The notes: generated by a model from the sequence alone, not told the origin. A stretch of 21,686 nt of DNA from Methanomassiliicoccus sp. UBA6 (GCA_002508545.1 DAVH01000027.1:1-21686), one strand, 5' to 3'. Positions 1 through 7,369 are shown, counted from the stretch's first letter. Made by a program: numbers and translations.

Positions 1-576
1 GCACAGCTGGGCATCGAGGAGTTCCGGAACAAGAAGGTGAACAAGCTGTCCGGGGGCACGCTCCAGAAACTGGGCTTCGCCCAGGCGATCCTGCATGAGC
101 CGTCGGTCCTGGTGCTCGACGAGCCCATGGCCTCCCTGGACCCTGCGAGCCGGTTCATGCTGAAGAAGATCATCAAGGAGCTTAGGGCGTCGGGCACGAC
201 CATCCTGTTCTCCTCGCACATCCTCGCGGACGTCGAGGACCTCGCCGATTCGGTCGGCCTGCTGCAGGGCGGGAAGGTCCGCTACTCGGGACCGATCGAC
301 GGCCTGGAGCGCATGGTTTCCATACGCTCGGAGCTGGTGATCGAGCTGGCCGATGACCGCGGGGAGTGGAAGGCGGTGAGCATCCCCGGCACGGACATAA
401 GGCAGCCCGCGGCGGGATGGCTGGTGGTGCACATCGATGATGCTTCGCAGTGGGACGCGTTCGTCCCCAGGATCATGGAGACGCTGATGAAGGCGGGGTG
501 CCGCATCCGGTCCTTCAACCGCCGCGATCCCAGGCTTGAGGACGTCTACATGGCCTACGTGGGGGGATCGAACTGA
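1..576 (+). CDS. ABC transporter ATP-binding protein (3' part, start outside window)
   Basis: This is the nucleotide-binding subunit of an ABC transporter, and the reading frame is open to the first base, so the Walker A half lies upstream. The visible 191 residues begin just before the signature motif LSGG (residues 16-19). They continue through Walker B VLVLDEP, the D-loop ASLDP and the switch-histidine motif SSH, so the catalytic half is intact. The tail after about residue 90 is a small accessory region ending near LEDVYMAYVGG, common in ABC-2 exporter or drug/gliding-type ATPases. The stop codon TGA overlaps the probable CTG start of the membrane subunit, so the two should be translationally coupled. 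The substrate cannot be read from sequence. A GTG at 37 is internal and is not the start. Confidence 0.93.
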   Translation, partial: AQLGIEEFRNKKVNKLSGGTLQKLGFAQAILHEPSVLVLDEPMASLDPASRFMLKKIIKELRASGTTILFSSHILADVEDLADSVGLLQGGKVRYSGPIDGLERMVSIRSELVIELADDRGEWKAVSIPGTDIRQPAAGWLVVHIDDASQWDAFVPRIMETLMKAGCRIRSFNRRDPRLEDVYMAYVGGSN

Positions 577-1223
577 GCCTCGGCCTGCTGCTCAAGGACG
601 AGGTCAGCGGTTTCTACCGCTCCAAGGTCATGCTCGCCCTGCTGGTCGGGATGCCCCTGATCGCCGTCCTGATGTACTTCCTGTCCCCGGACCTCGGGGT
701 CATGCCCCTGGGCGCGTTCACCGCGGTGACCATATCGTCAATGGCCGGCCTGCTGGCCTCCACCACCCTGTCGGTCAGCATCATCAACGAGCGGACCCAG
801 GGGGCGTACGACCTCTTCCTGGTCCGTCCAGTCAGGAGGTCCCACCTCCTGATCGCGAAGTACCTCGCGGTGGTCGGCTGCGTCATCCTGGCGGCGGCGG
901 CCGCGATCGTGATCGCCAACGCCTACGACTGGTCGGTCCAGGGGGTCATCGACCTCGGTGGGTTGCGACAACCGACACTGATCGTCATCACTATGGCATG
1001 CGTGTCCTGTGCGGTGGCGGTGCTGGTCGGCACCCTGGTCAAATCGGTGCTGCTGGGCGTGATCCTCACCATCTACGGCGGGAACCAGCTGTCCGCGGCC
1101 ATCGTCCTGACCTCGCTCGAGAACCTGATGTCGATCGAGGCCTCGGCGGTGGTCGGCCTCTCACTGGCGACCGTGGTGCTCGTCGTGGCCCTGGTGCTGT
1201 TCAAGCGCAAAGTGAGCGCCTGA
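573..1223 (+). CDS. ABC-2 type transporter permease
   Basis: This is the membrane subunit partnering the preceding ATPase. It is about 216 residues with roughly five to six hydrophobic segments, a charged loop (INERTQG) after the second segment, and a basic C-terminus (FKRKVSA). The first ATG in frame is at 630, but the frame is coding-like upstream (LSLGLLLKDEVSGFYRSKVM). That gives the short cytoplasmic N-terminus expected before the first membrane segment of ABC-2 permeases. No ATG, GTG or TTG occurs in that stretch. A CTG at 573 follows GGGGGATC, a good archaeal Shine-Dalgarno match, and overlaps the ATPase stop as CTGA. I therefore place the start at 573 and give 630 as the conservative alternative. 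ATPase and permease form an export-type two-gene unit of unknown substrate. Confidence 0.85.
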   Translation: MSLGLLLKDEVSGFYRSKVMLALLVGMPLIAVLMYFLSPDLGVMPLGAFTAVTISSMAGLLASTTLSVSIINERTQGAYDLFLVRPVRRSHLLIAKYLAVVGCVILAAAAAIVIANAYDWSVQGVIDLGGLRQPTLIVITMACVSCAVAVLVGTLVKSVLLGVILTIYGGNQLSAAIVLTSLENLMSIEASAVVGLSLATVVLVVALVLFKRKVSA

Positions 1224-1303
1224 GCGCGGAATCCCGATGATCCCGCAAGGGGGAGGGATGGAGCACCTCTATTACCTGCCGGCGGCCCGCTGGCAAACAA
1301 CCT

Positions 1304-1341
1304 TCTAATATCGCGCCGGACCTTAGGGAGGGCGGGAGAGG
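1304..1341 (+). promoter_or_regulatory. Candidate promoter and ribosome site of the hemerythrin-like gene
   Basis: A TATA-like CTAATATC lies at about 1304-1311 and GGGAGAGG at 1334-1341. Transcription starting some 25 bp after the TATA element would give a very short leader before the ATG at 1349. Assigned by eye. Confidence 0.4.
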
Positions 1342-1348
1342 CGGCATA

Positions 1349-1777
1349 ATGAGCGAGAAAGCGATGATTTTTGACCAGATGGTGAATGAGCACCGGGACA
1401 TCGAGGCCATGCTCCTGGAGCTTTCCAAGGGCTACGACAAGAGGAAGTTCAAGGAGCTCCGGCTCGCCCTCACCGCCCACATGAGCGCGGAGGAGGCGTC
1501 GTTCTACCCTGCCATGTCCGATCTCGATTCGGGTGCTGCCGACAAAGCCGATGAGGCGCACAAGCACGTCAGGAGCCTCCTGAGCAAGTTCGGCCTGGTC
1601 GAGCCGGCCGATTTCCAATCAAAGCTCTCCGCGCTCACCGAGGCGGTGAAGGAGCACTTCCGGACAGAGGAGGAGCTGTTGCCCAAAGCAAGGCAGACCT
1701 TCGACCAGCAGAAGGTCGGCGAGCTCTCGTACCTGTTCCACGAGACCGAGCGGAGGATCGTGGAAAGAATGAAGTGA
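1349..1777 (+). CDS. Hemerythrin-like (HHE) cation-binding protein
   Basis: This is a 142-residue all-helical protein with the metal-ligand pattern of the hemerythrin HHE family. Visible candidate ligands are H15 and E19 (NEHRDIE), H44 and E48 (HMSAEE), H71/H73 (AHKHV), and H103 with E107 (HFRTEEE); H131 near the C-terminus could complete a di-iron site. Such domains bind O2 or NO or sense oxygen and iron in the cytoplasm. The length fits a stand-alone single domain with no fused output domain. The ATG at 1349 is preceded by GGGAGAGG at good spacing. The gene stands alone between the ABC operon and the SatD pair, so context does not refine its role. Oxygen or NO protection in an anaerobe is a reasonable inference only. 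Confidence 0.85.
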   Translation: MSEKAMIFDQMVNEHRDIEAMLLELSKGYDKRKFKELRLALTAHMSAEEASFYPAMSDLDSGAADKADEAHKHVRSLLSKFGLVEPADFQSKLSALTEAVKEHFRTEEELLPKARQTFDQQKVGELSYLFHETERRIVERMK

Positions 1778-1800
1778 TGCTCCGGGAGCGTCATATAGTG

Positions 1801-1870
1801 ATTAGCTAATATCGGCTTGCTATTAGCTTATATCCTAATAACCTAATTAACTTAAATGCTAATATATACA
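1801..1870 (+). promoter_or_regulatory. AT-rich promoter with repeated ATTAGC/GCTAAT elements upstream of the SatD-like gene
   Basis: The 10-bp perfect palindrome ATTAGCTAAT is at 1801-1810. ATTAGC recurs at 1822-1827, exactly 21 bp after the first copy, and GCTAAT recurs at 1858-1863. TATA-like stretches (CTTATATC near 1828, CTTAAATG at 1851, AATATATA at 1861) are interleaved. The 21-bp step, about two helical turns, suggests dimer binding on one face of the DNA. The downstream gene carries a C-terminal helix-turn-helix, so autoregulation is possible but inferred. Confidence 0.5.
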
Positions 1871-1874
1871 CAAA

Positions 1875-2684
1875 ATGCCGTTCAGGTCTAATTACCAAAG
1901 ACCAACGAACGGAAATGCAATGGAGCGTGAGACGACCTTGAACGCTGATCATCCGGAGCTGGTCTCCGTGCTCACCGGTGACCTGATAGGCTATTCACAG
2001 AGGACCGGCAATCCGGAAGGATACCTGAGCACCCTCGAGGCAGCCCTCAAGCTCGCCTCCAGGCACTACAGCTTCAACTTCCAGATATTCAGGGGGGACA
2101 GCTTCCAGGGCCTGCTCCTCGAGCCCAGCAGATCCCTGGAGGTCGCCCTGCTGATACGATCATTCCTGATCTCCCGGATGGACAAGGGATCTTTCGATCT
2201 CGTCAAAGGTCCAGGGGAGAAGGGAGAAGATGACGGAAGAGTGCCCTCGGGCGCTAGGAAACGCTACGACGCGCGCATCGCCATCGGGATCGGCACGGTC
2301 GACTTCTACGACCTGAACAAGATCGGGCAGAGCGACGGGGAGGCCTTCAGGATGTCCGGCCGCAGGCTGGACGAGATGAAGAGGCGCAGGCAGGAGCTTT
2401 CTATCGTCACCCCATGGGACGAGCTCAATGACGAGCTGGAGGTGGAGTGCGCCCTTCTGGACGTGATCGTGTCTAAATGGACGCGGGACCAGGCCCAGTC
2501 GGTGTTCTACGCCCTCCTGGGCATGAACCAGGTGCAGATATCCGAACGATTGGGGCGCTCCCAGGGCGGGATATCCCAGAGGCTGTCGAAGGCGGGCTAT
2601 CCGGCGCTGGTGAAGATGCTCGCGAGATTTGATGAGAAGATTAATCGGGGCGCAGGCCATACCGCCAACCCCTCGGTGCTGTGA
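1875..2684 (+). CDS. SatD family protein with C-terminal helix-turn-helix
   Basis: The protein matches the SatD-like family. The N-terminal core has the hallmark LTGDLIGYSQ near residue 34 and QIFRGDSFQG near residue 73, followed by a variable middle. A C-terminal segment (QISERLGRSQGGISQRL) is a clear helix-turn-helix of the sigma-70 region 4 type. It overlaps a DUF3307 membrane protein, and the SatD/DUF3307 pair is a recurrent neighbourhood in bacteria and archaea. Biochemical function is unknown; regulation coupled to the membrane partner is inference. The ORF starts at ATG 1875, but an in-frame ATG at 1920 is equally plausible because the conserved core starts after it. The AT-rich repeated-motif promoter lies directly upstream. 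Confidence 0.75.
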   Translation: MPFRSNYQRPTNGNAMERETTLNADHPELVSVLTGDLIGYSQRTGNPEGYLSTLEAALKLASRHYSFNFQIFRGDSFQGLLLEPSRSLEVALLIRSFLISRMDKGSFDLVKGPGEKGEDDGRVPSGARKRYDARIAIGIGTVDFYDLNKIGQSDGEAFRMSGRRLDEMKRRRQELSIVTPWDELNDELEVECALLDVIVSKWTRDQAQSVFYALLGMNQVQISERLGRSQGGISQRLSKAGYPALVKMLARFDEKINRGAGHTANPSVL

Positions 2685-3433
2685 TGGCCGATATCGATCC
2701 GTCCGTCATCCTCCTTCAGCTGCTGATAGCGCACATCATCGTGGACTTCTTCATCCAGCCCCGCTCCTGGATCGATGATCGCAGGAAGCAAGGCTGGCGT
2801 TCCAGGAGGCTGTACTACCATTCGGCCCTGGCCGGCATCGTGCCGTTCATCCTGCTGGGCAGCCTGGACAACTGGCCCCTGGTACCGGTCCTCGCGCTGA
2901 CCCACCTGCTCATCGACGGGACGAAATCTCGATATGATGACACCTCCAGGGTGTTCATCGTTGACCAGGCGCTGCACGTCGCGGTCATCGTTATCGTCTG
3001 GGCGGTGATGTTCAGCATGGGACTTGCCGTCAACGATATCGCGGCAGAGATCGGCAGCTTGTGGTCCGATCCCCGGATATGCCTGGTGCTGCTCGGCGCC
3101 GGCCTCCTCACGATACCGGCCAGCATATTCATCGGCAAGTTGATGAAGAGATGGGGGCCGGCGGGCGACAACGCTAGTGAAGGGGGAAAGGACACGAAGG
3201 GCCTGGAGGACGCGGGCAAGGTCATCGGCATCACCGAGCGCATCATCGTGTTCGCCCTGATACTGGCCGGGCAGTTCACGGTGATCGGGTTCGTCATCGC
3301 CACGAAGTCGATCTTCCGGCTGAAGGAGGGTTCCACCCGGGCGGAGTATTACCTGGTCGGCTCGATGCTGAGCTTTTCCCTCGCCATCGCCACCGGCCTC
3401 ATCGTCCAGTACCTGATTGGCGCTCTAGTGTGA
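2681..3433 (+). CDS. DUF3307 integral membrane protein
   Basis: This is a membrane protein of about 250 residues whose first 110 residues match DUF3307 in character. Hydrophobic helices carry LIAHIIVDFFIQP, YYHSALAGIVPF and LTHLLIDGTK, and charged residues sit at helix ends. The remainder has several more hydrophobic segments, around residues 103-125, 135-155, 185-210 and 225-250, separated by a polar loop near 160-180. Start is GTG 2681 or ATG 2684; either overlaps the SatD stop, so translation is coupled. Members are commonly found beside SatD-like proteins, but no activity is established that I can name. The His and Asp residues inside the first helices could bind metal or a polar ligand; that is speculation. 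Confidence 0.8.
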   Translation: MMADIDPSVILLQLLIAHIIVDFFIQPRSWIDDRRKQGWRSRRLYYHSALAGIVPFILLGSLDNWPLVPVLALTHLLIDGTKSRYDDTSRVFIVDQALHVAVIVIVWAVMFSMGLAVNDIAAEIGSLWSDPRICLVLLGAGLLTIPASIFIGKLMKRWGPAGDNASEGGKDTKGLEDAGKVIGITERIIVFALILAGQFTVIGFVIATKSIFRLKEGSTRAEYYLVGSMLSFSLAIATGLIVQYLIGALV

Positions 3434-3528
3434 CCTCGCGGACCTGCGGGTCACCGGAGCGAGCATTTTGACGATATCTCAGCAGAGCTTCGCCGCCTGG
3501 AGAATTTTCTCTTCACCGCGTTAATCAG

Positions 3529-3582
3529 GCGAAATTAAATAGAACGTTTTCCTCGCCCAGAGGCCGGTCCGTGCAAACCGGC
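3529..3582 (+). promoter_or_regulatory. Candidate promoter and leader hairpin before the zinc-ribbon gene
   Basis: GCGAAATTAAAT (3529-3540) resembles a BRE plus TATA element. About 25 bp later the predicted transcript would begin with a 6-bp hairpin, GCCGGT (3563-3568) pairing with ACCGGC (3577-3582). The hairpin's role is unknown. Confidence 0.35.
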
Positions 3583-3622
3583 ACCAAGCTCATCTCCGCG
3601 TGAGCAACACGGATGATCCAAC

Positions 3623-4267
3623 ATGATTAGCATCAAGGTCTGTAGAAAATGCGACAAGCAGTACCCGTCGAACGTCCTGTTCTGCCCTGACTGCGGCAGC
3701 CTGACCCTGAAGCCCGAGGCCCCCGAGCCCGAGCCTCGCCCCAAGGCGCCCGTCGTCAGGCGCCCGCCCGCGGCGGCGCCGGTGATCAGAGAGCCGGCGA
3801 GGCCGCCAGCTCCCAAGGTCAAGAGGGAGTATACCAGGGAGGACTTCTTCCAGGCGTTGGCAGATAACAAGGTGGCGGACGAGGACATCGAGACCATAAA
3901 GAGCGTGATGACCTGGTCCGAGGGCCTGGCGAGCTCGGTGTCGTTCGGAGACTCGTTCTCCGAGGGCGGCCTGGGCTTCCGCCCGTCGGTGTGCCTGGGA
4001 GATCAGGAGATTTCCTTGTTCCGCATCGGCACCAGCGGCGGCATCGAGATACACTTCAGGGACTGGGTCAACCTGCCGCCGTTCGACTCCCGCGAGAGGA
4101 GGGTCGAGATGCTCTACAAGCTCAACGGCATCAAGGGAGTGAGGATACCGGAGAGCAAGGTCATCGACCGCCCGCCATTGCCGGTAAGGGCGCTCAGGGA
4201 CAAGGACGGCCTCGACAGGTTCATCGAGGCCTACCACTGGCTCATCGGACTGGCCAGGGGACGCTGA
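3623..4267 (+). CDS. Zinc-ribbon protein with proline-rich linker and unknown C-terminal domain
   Basis: A 214-residue cytoplasmic protein. Residues 8-11 (CRKC) and 22-25 (CPDC) form a treble-clef zinc ribbon. Residues about 30-68 are a Pro/Ala/Arg-rich low-complexity linker. Residues 70-214 form a globular alpha/beta domain, with EYTREDFFQALADNK near its start and RIGTSGGIEIHFRDWV in the middle, that I do not recognise. The ATG at 3623 follows GGATGATCC, a good archaeal ribosome site. The linker and ribbon are typical of archaeal adaptor-like proteins that touch nucleic acid or another protein, but no partner can be read from context. It stands alone with a possible TATA box at 3535. Confidence 0.75.
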   Translation: MISIKVCRKCDKQYPSNVLFCPDCGSLTLKPEAPEPEPRPKAPVVRRPPAAAPVIREPARPPAPKVKREYTREDFFQALADNKVADEDIETIKSVMTWSEGLASSVSFGDSFSEGGLGFRPSVCLGDQEISLFRIGTSGGIEIHFRDWVNLPPFDSRERRVEMLYKLNGIKGVRIPESKVIDRPPLPVRALRDKDGLDRFIEAYHWLIGLARGR

Positions 4268-4518
4268 GCGTCCCGACCGTCACTCCCCTGATGGGGCGGC
4301 AACGTCGAGCGGGCATCCGAGGCGATGGGACCGGAGGAGGTTTCGCTCCGGGTCCCGTCACGGGATGCTGACGCTGTGGCGGACTAAGATCAACGCTATA
4401 GAGGCAACTTCCCGAAGGTCGTGGTCTTGATGTCGAGACGACGATCAAACCCCTCCCCAGGCTCGGCGCCTATGGCCGTCCAGTGTGTTTATCTAGGGAC
4501 GCGCTCAGATGAGAAATC

Positions 4519-4971
4519 ATGACCGCACAAGAGCAGGCCATGGACGAGCTGGAAAGGAACAAGGCCTTTGTCAGGCGAGCGTACGAGGAGATCATCAACG
4601 GGCACGATACCCAGAAGATCAGGGAATATGTCAAAGAGGGTGCTCGGGAACACAGCGTCCTCGGCGAGGCGAACGGTATCGAAGAGCTCATCCAGAGCTC
4701 GGAGGGGCTTGCCCGCGCCTTCCCCGACATCCACCTCGAGATCCACGACGTCATCGCCGAGCGGGACATGGTGGTAACGAGGGGCACACTCTCTGGCACG
4801 CACAAGGGCGATCTCGCGGGCATCCCGGCCACCGGGAGGAGGTTTAGTGTCGTGGAGATCGACATCGTGAGGATCGAGGATGGGAAGATGGCAGAGCACT
4901 GGGACGCGATCGACACCGCCTCCATGTTCGATCAGCTGGGGATCGGTGCCCCAGGCCAGCCGCAGGCCTAG
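4519..4971 (+). CDS. SnoaL-like / ester cyclase family protein (NTF2-like fold)
   Basis: This 150-residue protein has the single-domain NTF2-like layout of SnoaL-type polyketide cyclase homologues: an N-terminal helix (NKAFVRRAYEEIINGHD), a middle helix ending AFPDIHLEIHDVIAE, then strands with VVTRGTLSGTHKGD. The family C-terminal signature is seen as DGKMAEHWDAID followed by MFDQLG. The charged pocket (His126, Asp128 region) is usual for the family. Stand-alone archaeal members have no proven substrate; a small-molecule isomerase, cyclase or binding role is inferred. The next two open reading frames over this stretch are shadows. The gene ends with TAG, a minority stop codon in the window. 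Confidence 0.8.
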   Translation: MTAQEQAMDELERNKAFVRRAYEEIINGHDTQKIREYVKEGAREHSVLGEANGIEELIQSSEGLARAFPDIHLEIHDVIAERDMVVTRGTLSGTHKGDLAGIPATGRRFSVVEIDIVRIEDGKMAEHWDAIDTASMFDQLGIGAPGQPQA

Positions 4972-5333
4972 TCGGCGCAACCAGGCAAGCGTGGAACGCC
5001 CTATCGGCGATCATCTAGCACCTCACCCTCATCGGCAAGCTCGTGGATCGGAGCGTGGATGCTATAACGGAGAGAACGCCCTGAATGACTTTCTCTCGAT
5101 AGAGACTAGACCATCGTCGGACGAGCAGCGGTCTGGCAGTGAAGAGATGAGCGAACATCATCGCTGAATACCGAGGTCCCTCACCGCCTTCTCGAAGCTC
5201 GTTCAAGACCTATCCTATTTCGTTTCTTGCCCCTGGTTTCGTTTAGATTTCGAGACCTTGACCTCATTTCAAATACCAAGGGGGCATTGTCGACTCTGGA
5301 TTTCGGCACATGGCCGGAAGAGGGAAGAAGTCG
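4972..5333. other. Intergenic stretch, no gene recognised
   Basis: Between the SnoaL-like stop and the thiamine leader I see no coding frame with recognisable protein character, no tRNA and no repeats. A T/C-rich patch around 5213-5230 could contribute to transcription termination of the upstream gene, and the promoter for the thi leader should lie in the second half. Neither is distinct enough to mark as a site. Confidence 0.4.
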
Positions 5334-5469
5334 CTCTACCGTTCCATGTAGAGGCTGAAATCGACCGAATGGGTGCCTGTTCGCGCGAAGCGAACTAAAT
5401 GCGGGCGACCGCAGGGCTGAGATCATACCATCAGAACTTGACCTGGATAATGCCAGCGGAAGGAGAGAC
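5334..5469 (+). promoter_or_regulatory. TPP riboswitch (THI element) in the thiM leader
   Basis: The conserved pyrimidine-binding half is CTGAGA at 5417-5422, followed by ATACCAT. The pyrophosphate-binding half, with CTGGATAATGCCAGCG at 5443-5458, is nearly letter-perfect to known TPP riboswitches. The 5' P2 strand ATGG plus GTGCC lies at about 5369-5377 and pairs with CCAT at 5428-5431. The arm between is enlarged by two hairpins, GTTCGC/GCGAAC and TGCGG/CCGCA. The element ends in GGAAGGAGAG (5458-5467), which is the thiM ribosome site, so control is probably translational. CTCTACCGTTCC at 5334-5345 can pair with that ribosome site with two bulges. Core motif confidence is high; outer boundaries are approximate. 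Confidence 0.9.
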
Positions 5470-6318
5470 ATGACAGCGATAGGCAGAGCGGAGATACGGG
5501 ACCGGATGGTCCAGGCGGTCGAGGCCGTCAAACGCACGAACCCGATGGTGGGGTCGATCACCAATACCGTGACCATCAATCTTGTGGCGAACACGCAGCT
5601 CGCCGTCGGCGGCTCCGCCGCCATGGTCTACCTGCCCGATGAAGCGGAGTTCTTGGTCCGAGCGGGCGGTGCCGTATACGTCAACTTCGGGACGCTCATA
5701 CCGATATACGAGGAAACGCTGCCGCGAGTGGCGAGGGCCGCTAGCGAGGCGGGAAAACCGTGGGTGCTGGACCCGGTGGCGGTCGGCATCGGCTCGATGA
5801 GGACTAACCTGCTTCGGCAATTCAAGGAATACAGGCCCAGCGTGATCCGTGGGAACGCATCCGAGATCCTCGCCCTCGCGGGCCTGTGGGAGCTGGACGG
5901 CGGCAGCGACCGGTCCAACGTCCGCGGCGTCGACTCCACCGACCAGGTGATCGCGGCGAAGGGCGCGGCGGTCGCGCTGGCCCGATGGACGGGCGGTGCC
6001 GTCGCCGTTTCCGGGGAGATGGACATGGTGACCGACGGCCGCATCGTCGCCTTCTCACACGGAGGCTCTCACCTAATGAAGAGGATCACCGGCTCAGGGT
6101 GCTCGCTGGGCGGCGTGGTCGCCGTCTACGCGGCCGTGGCTCCGCCGCTCATAGCCGCGTTGACCGCCACTGCCGTGTACAACCTGGCGGGTCGCCGCGC
6201 CGAGGCCAGCGCATCCGCTCCCGGAAGCTTCCAGGCCGCGTTCCTGGACGAGCTGTACAAGGCGAGCGCCGAGGACATCGCCGACAATCCGCTCGACATC
6301 GAGGAGGTCGGAGCATGA
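5470..6318 (+). CDS. thiM: Hydroxyethylthiazole kinase
   Basis: ThiM phosphorylates the thiazole alcohol (4-methyl-5-(2-hydroxyethyl)thiazole) with ATP, feeding thiazole phosphate to ThiE in thiamine salvage. The 282 residues have the ribokinase-like layout of the family: an early SITNTVTINLVAN segment, GGSAAMVYLPDE (family consensus GG.P.M...EE), WVLDPVAVG, RGNASEILAL, and the catalytic ITGSGCSLGG near residue 208 with the nucleophile-proximal Cys. Length is usual. The ATG at 5470 sits four bases after GGAAGGAGAG, which is the 3' end of the TPP riboswitch, so expression should fall when TPP is abundant. Its stop overlaps the next start as ATGA. The cytoplasmic enzyme heads a three-gene thiamine operon. 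Confidence 0.96.
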   Translation: MTAIGRAEIRDRMVQAVEAVKRTNPMVGSITNTVTINLVANTQLAVGGSAAMVYLPDEAEFLVRAGGAVYVNFGTLIPIYEETLPRVARAASEAGKPWVLDPVAVGIGSMRTNLLRQFKEYRPSVIRGNASEILALAGLWELDGGSDRSNVRGVDSTDQVIAAKGAAVALARWTGGAVAVSGEMDMVTDGRIVAFSHGGSHLMKRITGSGCSLGGVVAVYAAVAPPLIAALTATAVYNLAGRRAEASASAPGSFQAAFLDELYKASAEDIADNPLDIEEVGA

Positions 6319-6629
6319 ACACGCTGGTAGCGCTGTCCATCGCGCCCTGCGGGATCGGCGACGAGCTCGCGCCCGCGGTGGCCGAGGTGCTGAAGGTGAT
6401 CCGCGCCTCCGGCCTTCCAAACCGCACGACCTCCATGTTCACGGAGATCGAGGGCGAGTGGGACGACGTGATGAAGGTGGTGAAGGACGCGACCTTCGTG
6501 CTCGCCTCCAAAGGCATACGCACGGAGGTCGTCCTGAAGGCCGATGTGCGTCCGGGGTTCACGAACATGATGCAGGCGAAGGTTGACAAGGTCAACGCCA
6601 TCCTGGAGGGAGAGCATGAGAAGATTTGA
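6315..6629 (+). CDS. MTH1187 family thiamine-binding protein
   Basis: A 104-residue protein of the MTH1187/YkoF-like (UPF0045) family: small ferredoxin-like subunits that assemble and bind thiamine or its precursors. The family pattern is visible as VALSIAPCGIGDELAPAVAEV at the N-terminus, NRTTSMFTEIEGEWDDVMK in the middle and a C-terminal strand ending VVLKADVRPG. The correct start is ATG 6315, overlapping the thiM stop as ATGA. A longer frame reaching back to 5886 is out-of-frame thiM sequence with no protein character. Its position between thiM and thiE and under the same riboswitch supports a role in binding or delivering a thiamine moiety, consistent with the family; the exact ligand is not visible. 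Confidence 0.92.
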   Translation: MNTLVALSIAPCGIGDELAPAVAEVLKVIRASGLPNRTTSMFTEIEGEWDDVMKVVKDATFVLASKGIRTEVVLKADVRPGFTNMMQAKVDKVNAILEGEHEKI

Positions 6630-7317
6630 CATCTCGGCGTACCTCGTGGTCGGGCCGGAGAACACCCGAGGACGGCCGGTGCATCAGATGGTCAAGGATG
6701 CAGTCGAGGAGGGGTTCACCTGCGTGCAGATACGCTCTAAGGTCGCCTCGGCGCGCGAGCTCATAGAGCTGACCTGCCGCGCTTCGGAGGTGGTCGACCA
6801 GACGGGCAGGGCGGACGAGATCACCCTGCTAGTGAACGACCGCCTGGACGTCGTCCTGGCGGCGAGGAAGCGAGGAGCGAAGGTCGACGGCATTCACGTC
6901 GGGCAATCTGACATCCCGGTGGACGTCTGCCGGGAGTACCTGGGAAATGATGCCATCATCGGCCTGTCGGCGAGGACGCACGAGCTGTTCGATTACATCA
7001 GGACGGAGGATGTCAGCGATATCGACTACTTCGGCGCCGGGCCGCTGCACGAGACCGCCACGAAGCCGGACTGCGGCCTGGACGTGGACGGGAAGATCGT
7101 CACCAGAAGCTTCGACGATATCAAGAGGTTGGCCGAGCTGAGCCCGATCCCGGTCGTGGTCGGCGGAGGGGTCAAGATGGCCGACATCCCGCAGCTCGCC
7201 AGGACCGGGGTCGACGGTTTCTTTGTCGTATCGGCGGTCACCGAGGCCGATGACCCCAGGTCGGAGGCCAGGAAGCTAGTTCAAAGTTGGAGGGCGAACC
7301 GGCCCCCTATAGAATGA
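6616..7317 (+). CDS. thiE: Thiamine phosphate synthase
   Basis: ThiE joins HMP pyrophosphate and thiazole phosphate to make thiamine phosphate. The TIM-barrel motifs of the TPS/TenI family appear in order: CVQIRSKVAS (pyrophosphate-binding QxRxK), LLVNDRLDVVLA, DGIHVGQSD, IGLSARTHEL, the long FGAGPLHETATKPD loop, VVVGGGV and FFVVSAVTEADDPR. Length, 233 residues, is normal. The true start is ATG 6616 behind GGAGGGAG and overlapping the previous gene by 14 bases; an upstream in-frame codon at 6583 lies inside that gene and is not used. thiD and thiC are not in the window, so the HMP branch must be supplied from elsewhere. Last gene of the riboswitch-controlled operon. Confidence 0.95.
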   Translation: MRRFDISAYLVVGPENTRGRPVHQMVKDAVEEGFTCVQIRSKVASARELIELTCRASEVVDQTGRADEITLLVNDRLDVVLAARKRGAKVDGIHVGQSDIPVDVCREYLGNDAIIGLSARTHELFDYIRTEDVSDIDYFGAGPLHETATKPDCGLDVDGKIVTRSFDDIKRLAELSPIPVVVGGGVKMADIPQLARTGVDGFFVVSAVTEADDPRSEARKLVQSWRANRPPIE

Positions 7318-7335
7318 GCACGGTAATGGACGAAA

Positions 7336-7369
7336 GAACCGGGCTCATCGCCTCCATGGCGCCCGGTTC
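7336..7369. terminator. Inverted repeat between convergent thiE and membrane-protein genes
   Basis: GAACCGGGC (7336-7344) and GCCCGGTTC (7361-7369) form a perfect 9-bp stem with a 16-base loop, between two convergent genes; the minus-strand stop codon lies in the loop. There is no T-run, so it may stabilise 3' ends or be a weak bidirectional terminator. Function inferred from position only. Confidence 0.35.

Noticed and set aside
536..1240. A 234-codon frame overlapping the permease
   Set aside because: It is Arg/Pro/Gly-rich as expected for an out-of-frame read of GC-rich DNA; the other frame encodes clean membrane helices.
5886..6314. Long N-terminal extension of the thiamine-binding protein
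   Set aside because: It is out-of-frame thiM sequence; the protein has the family's normal length from ATG 6315, which overlaps the thiM stop.
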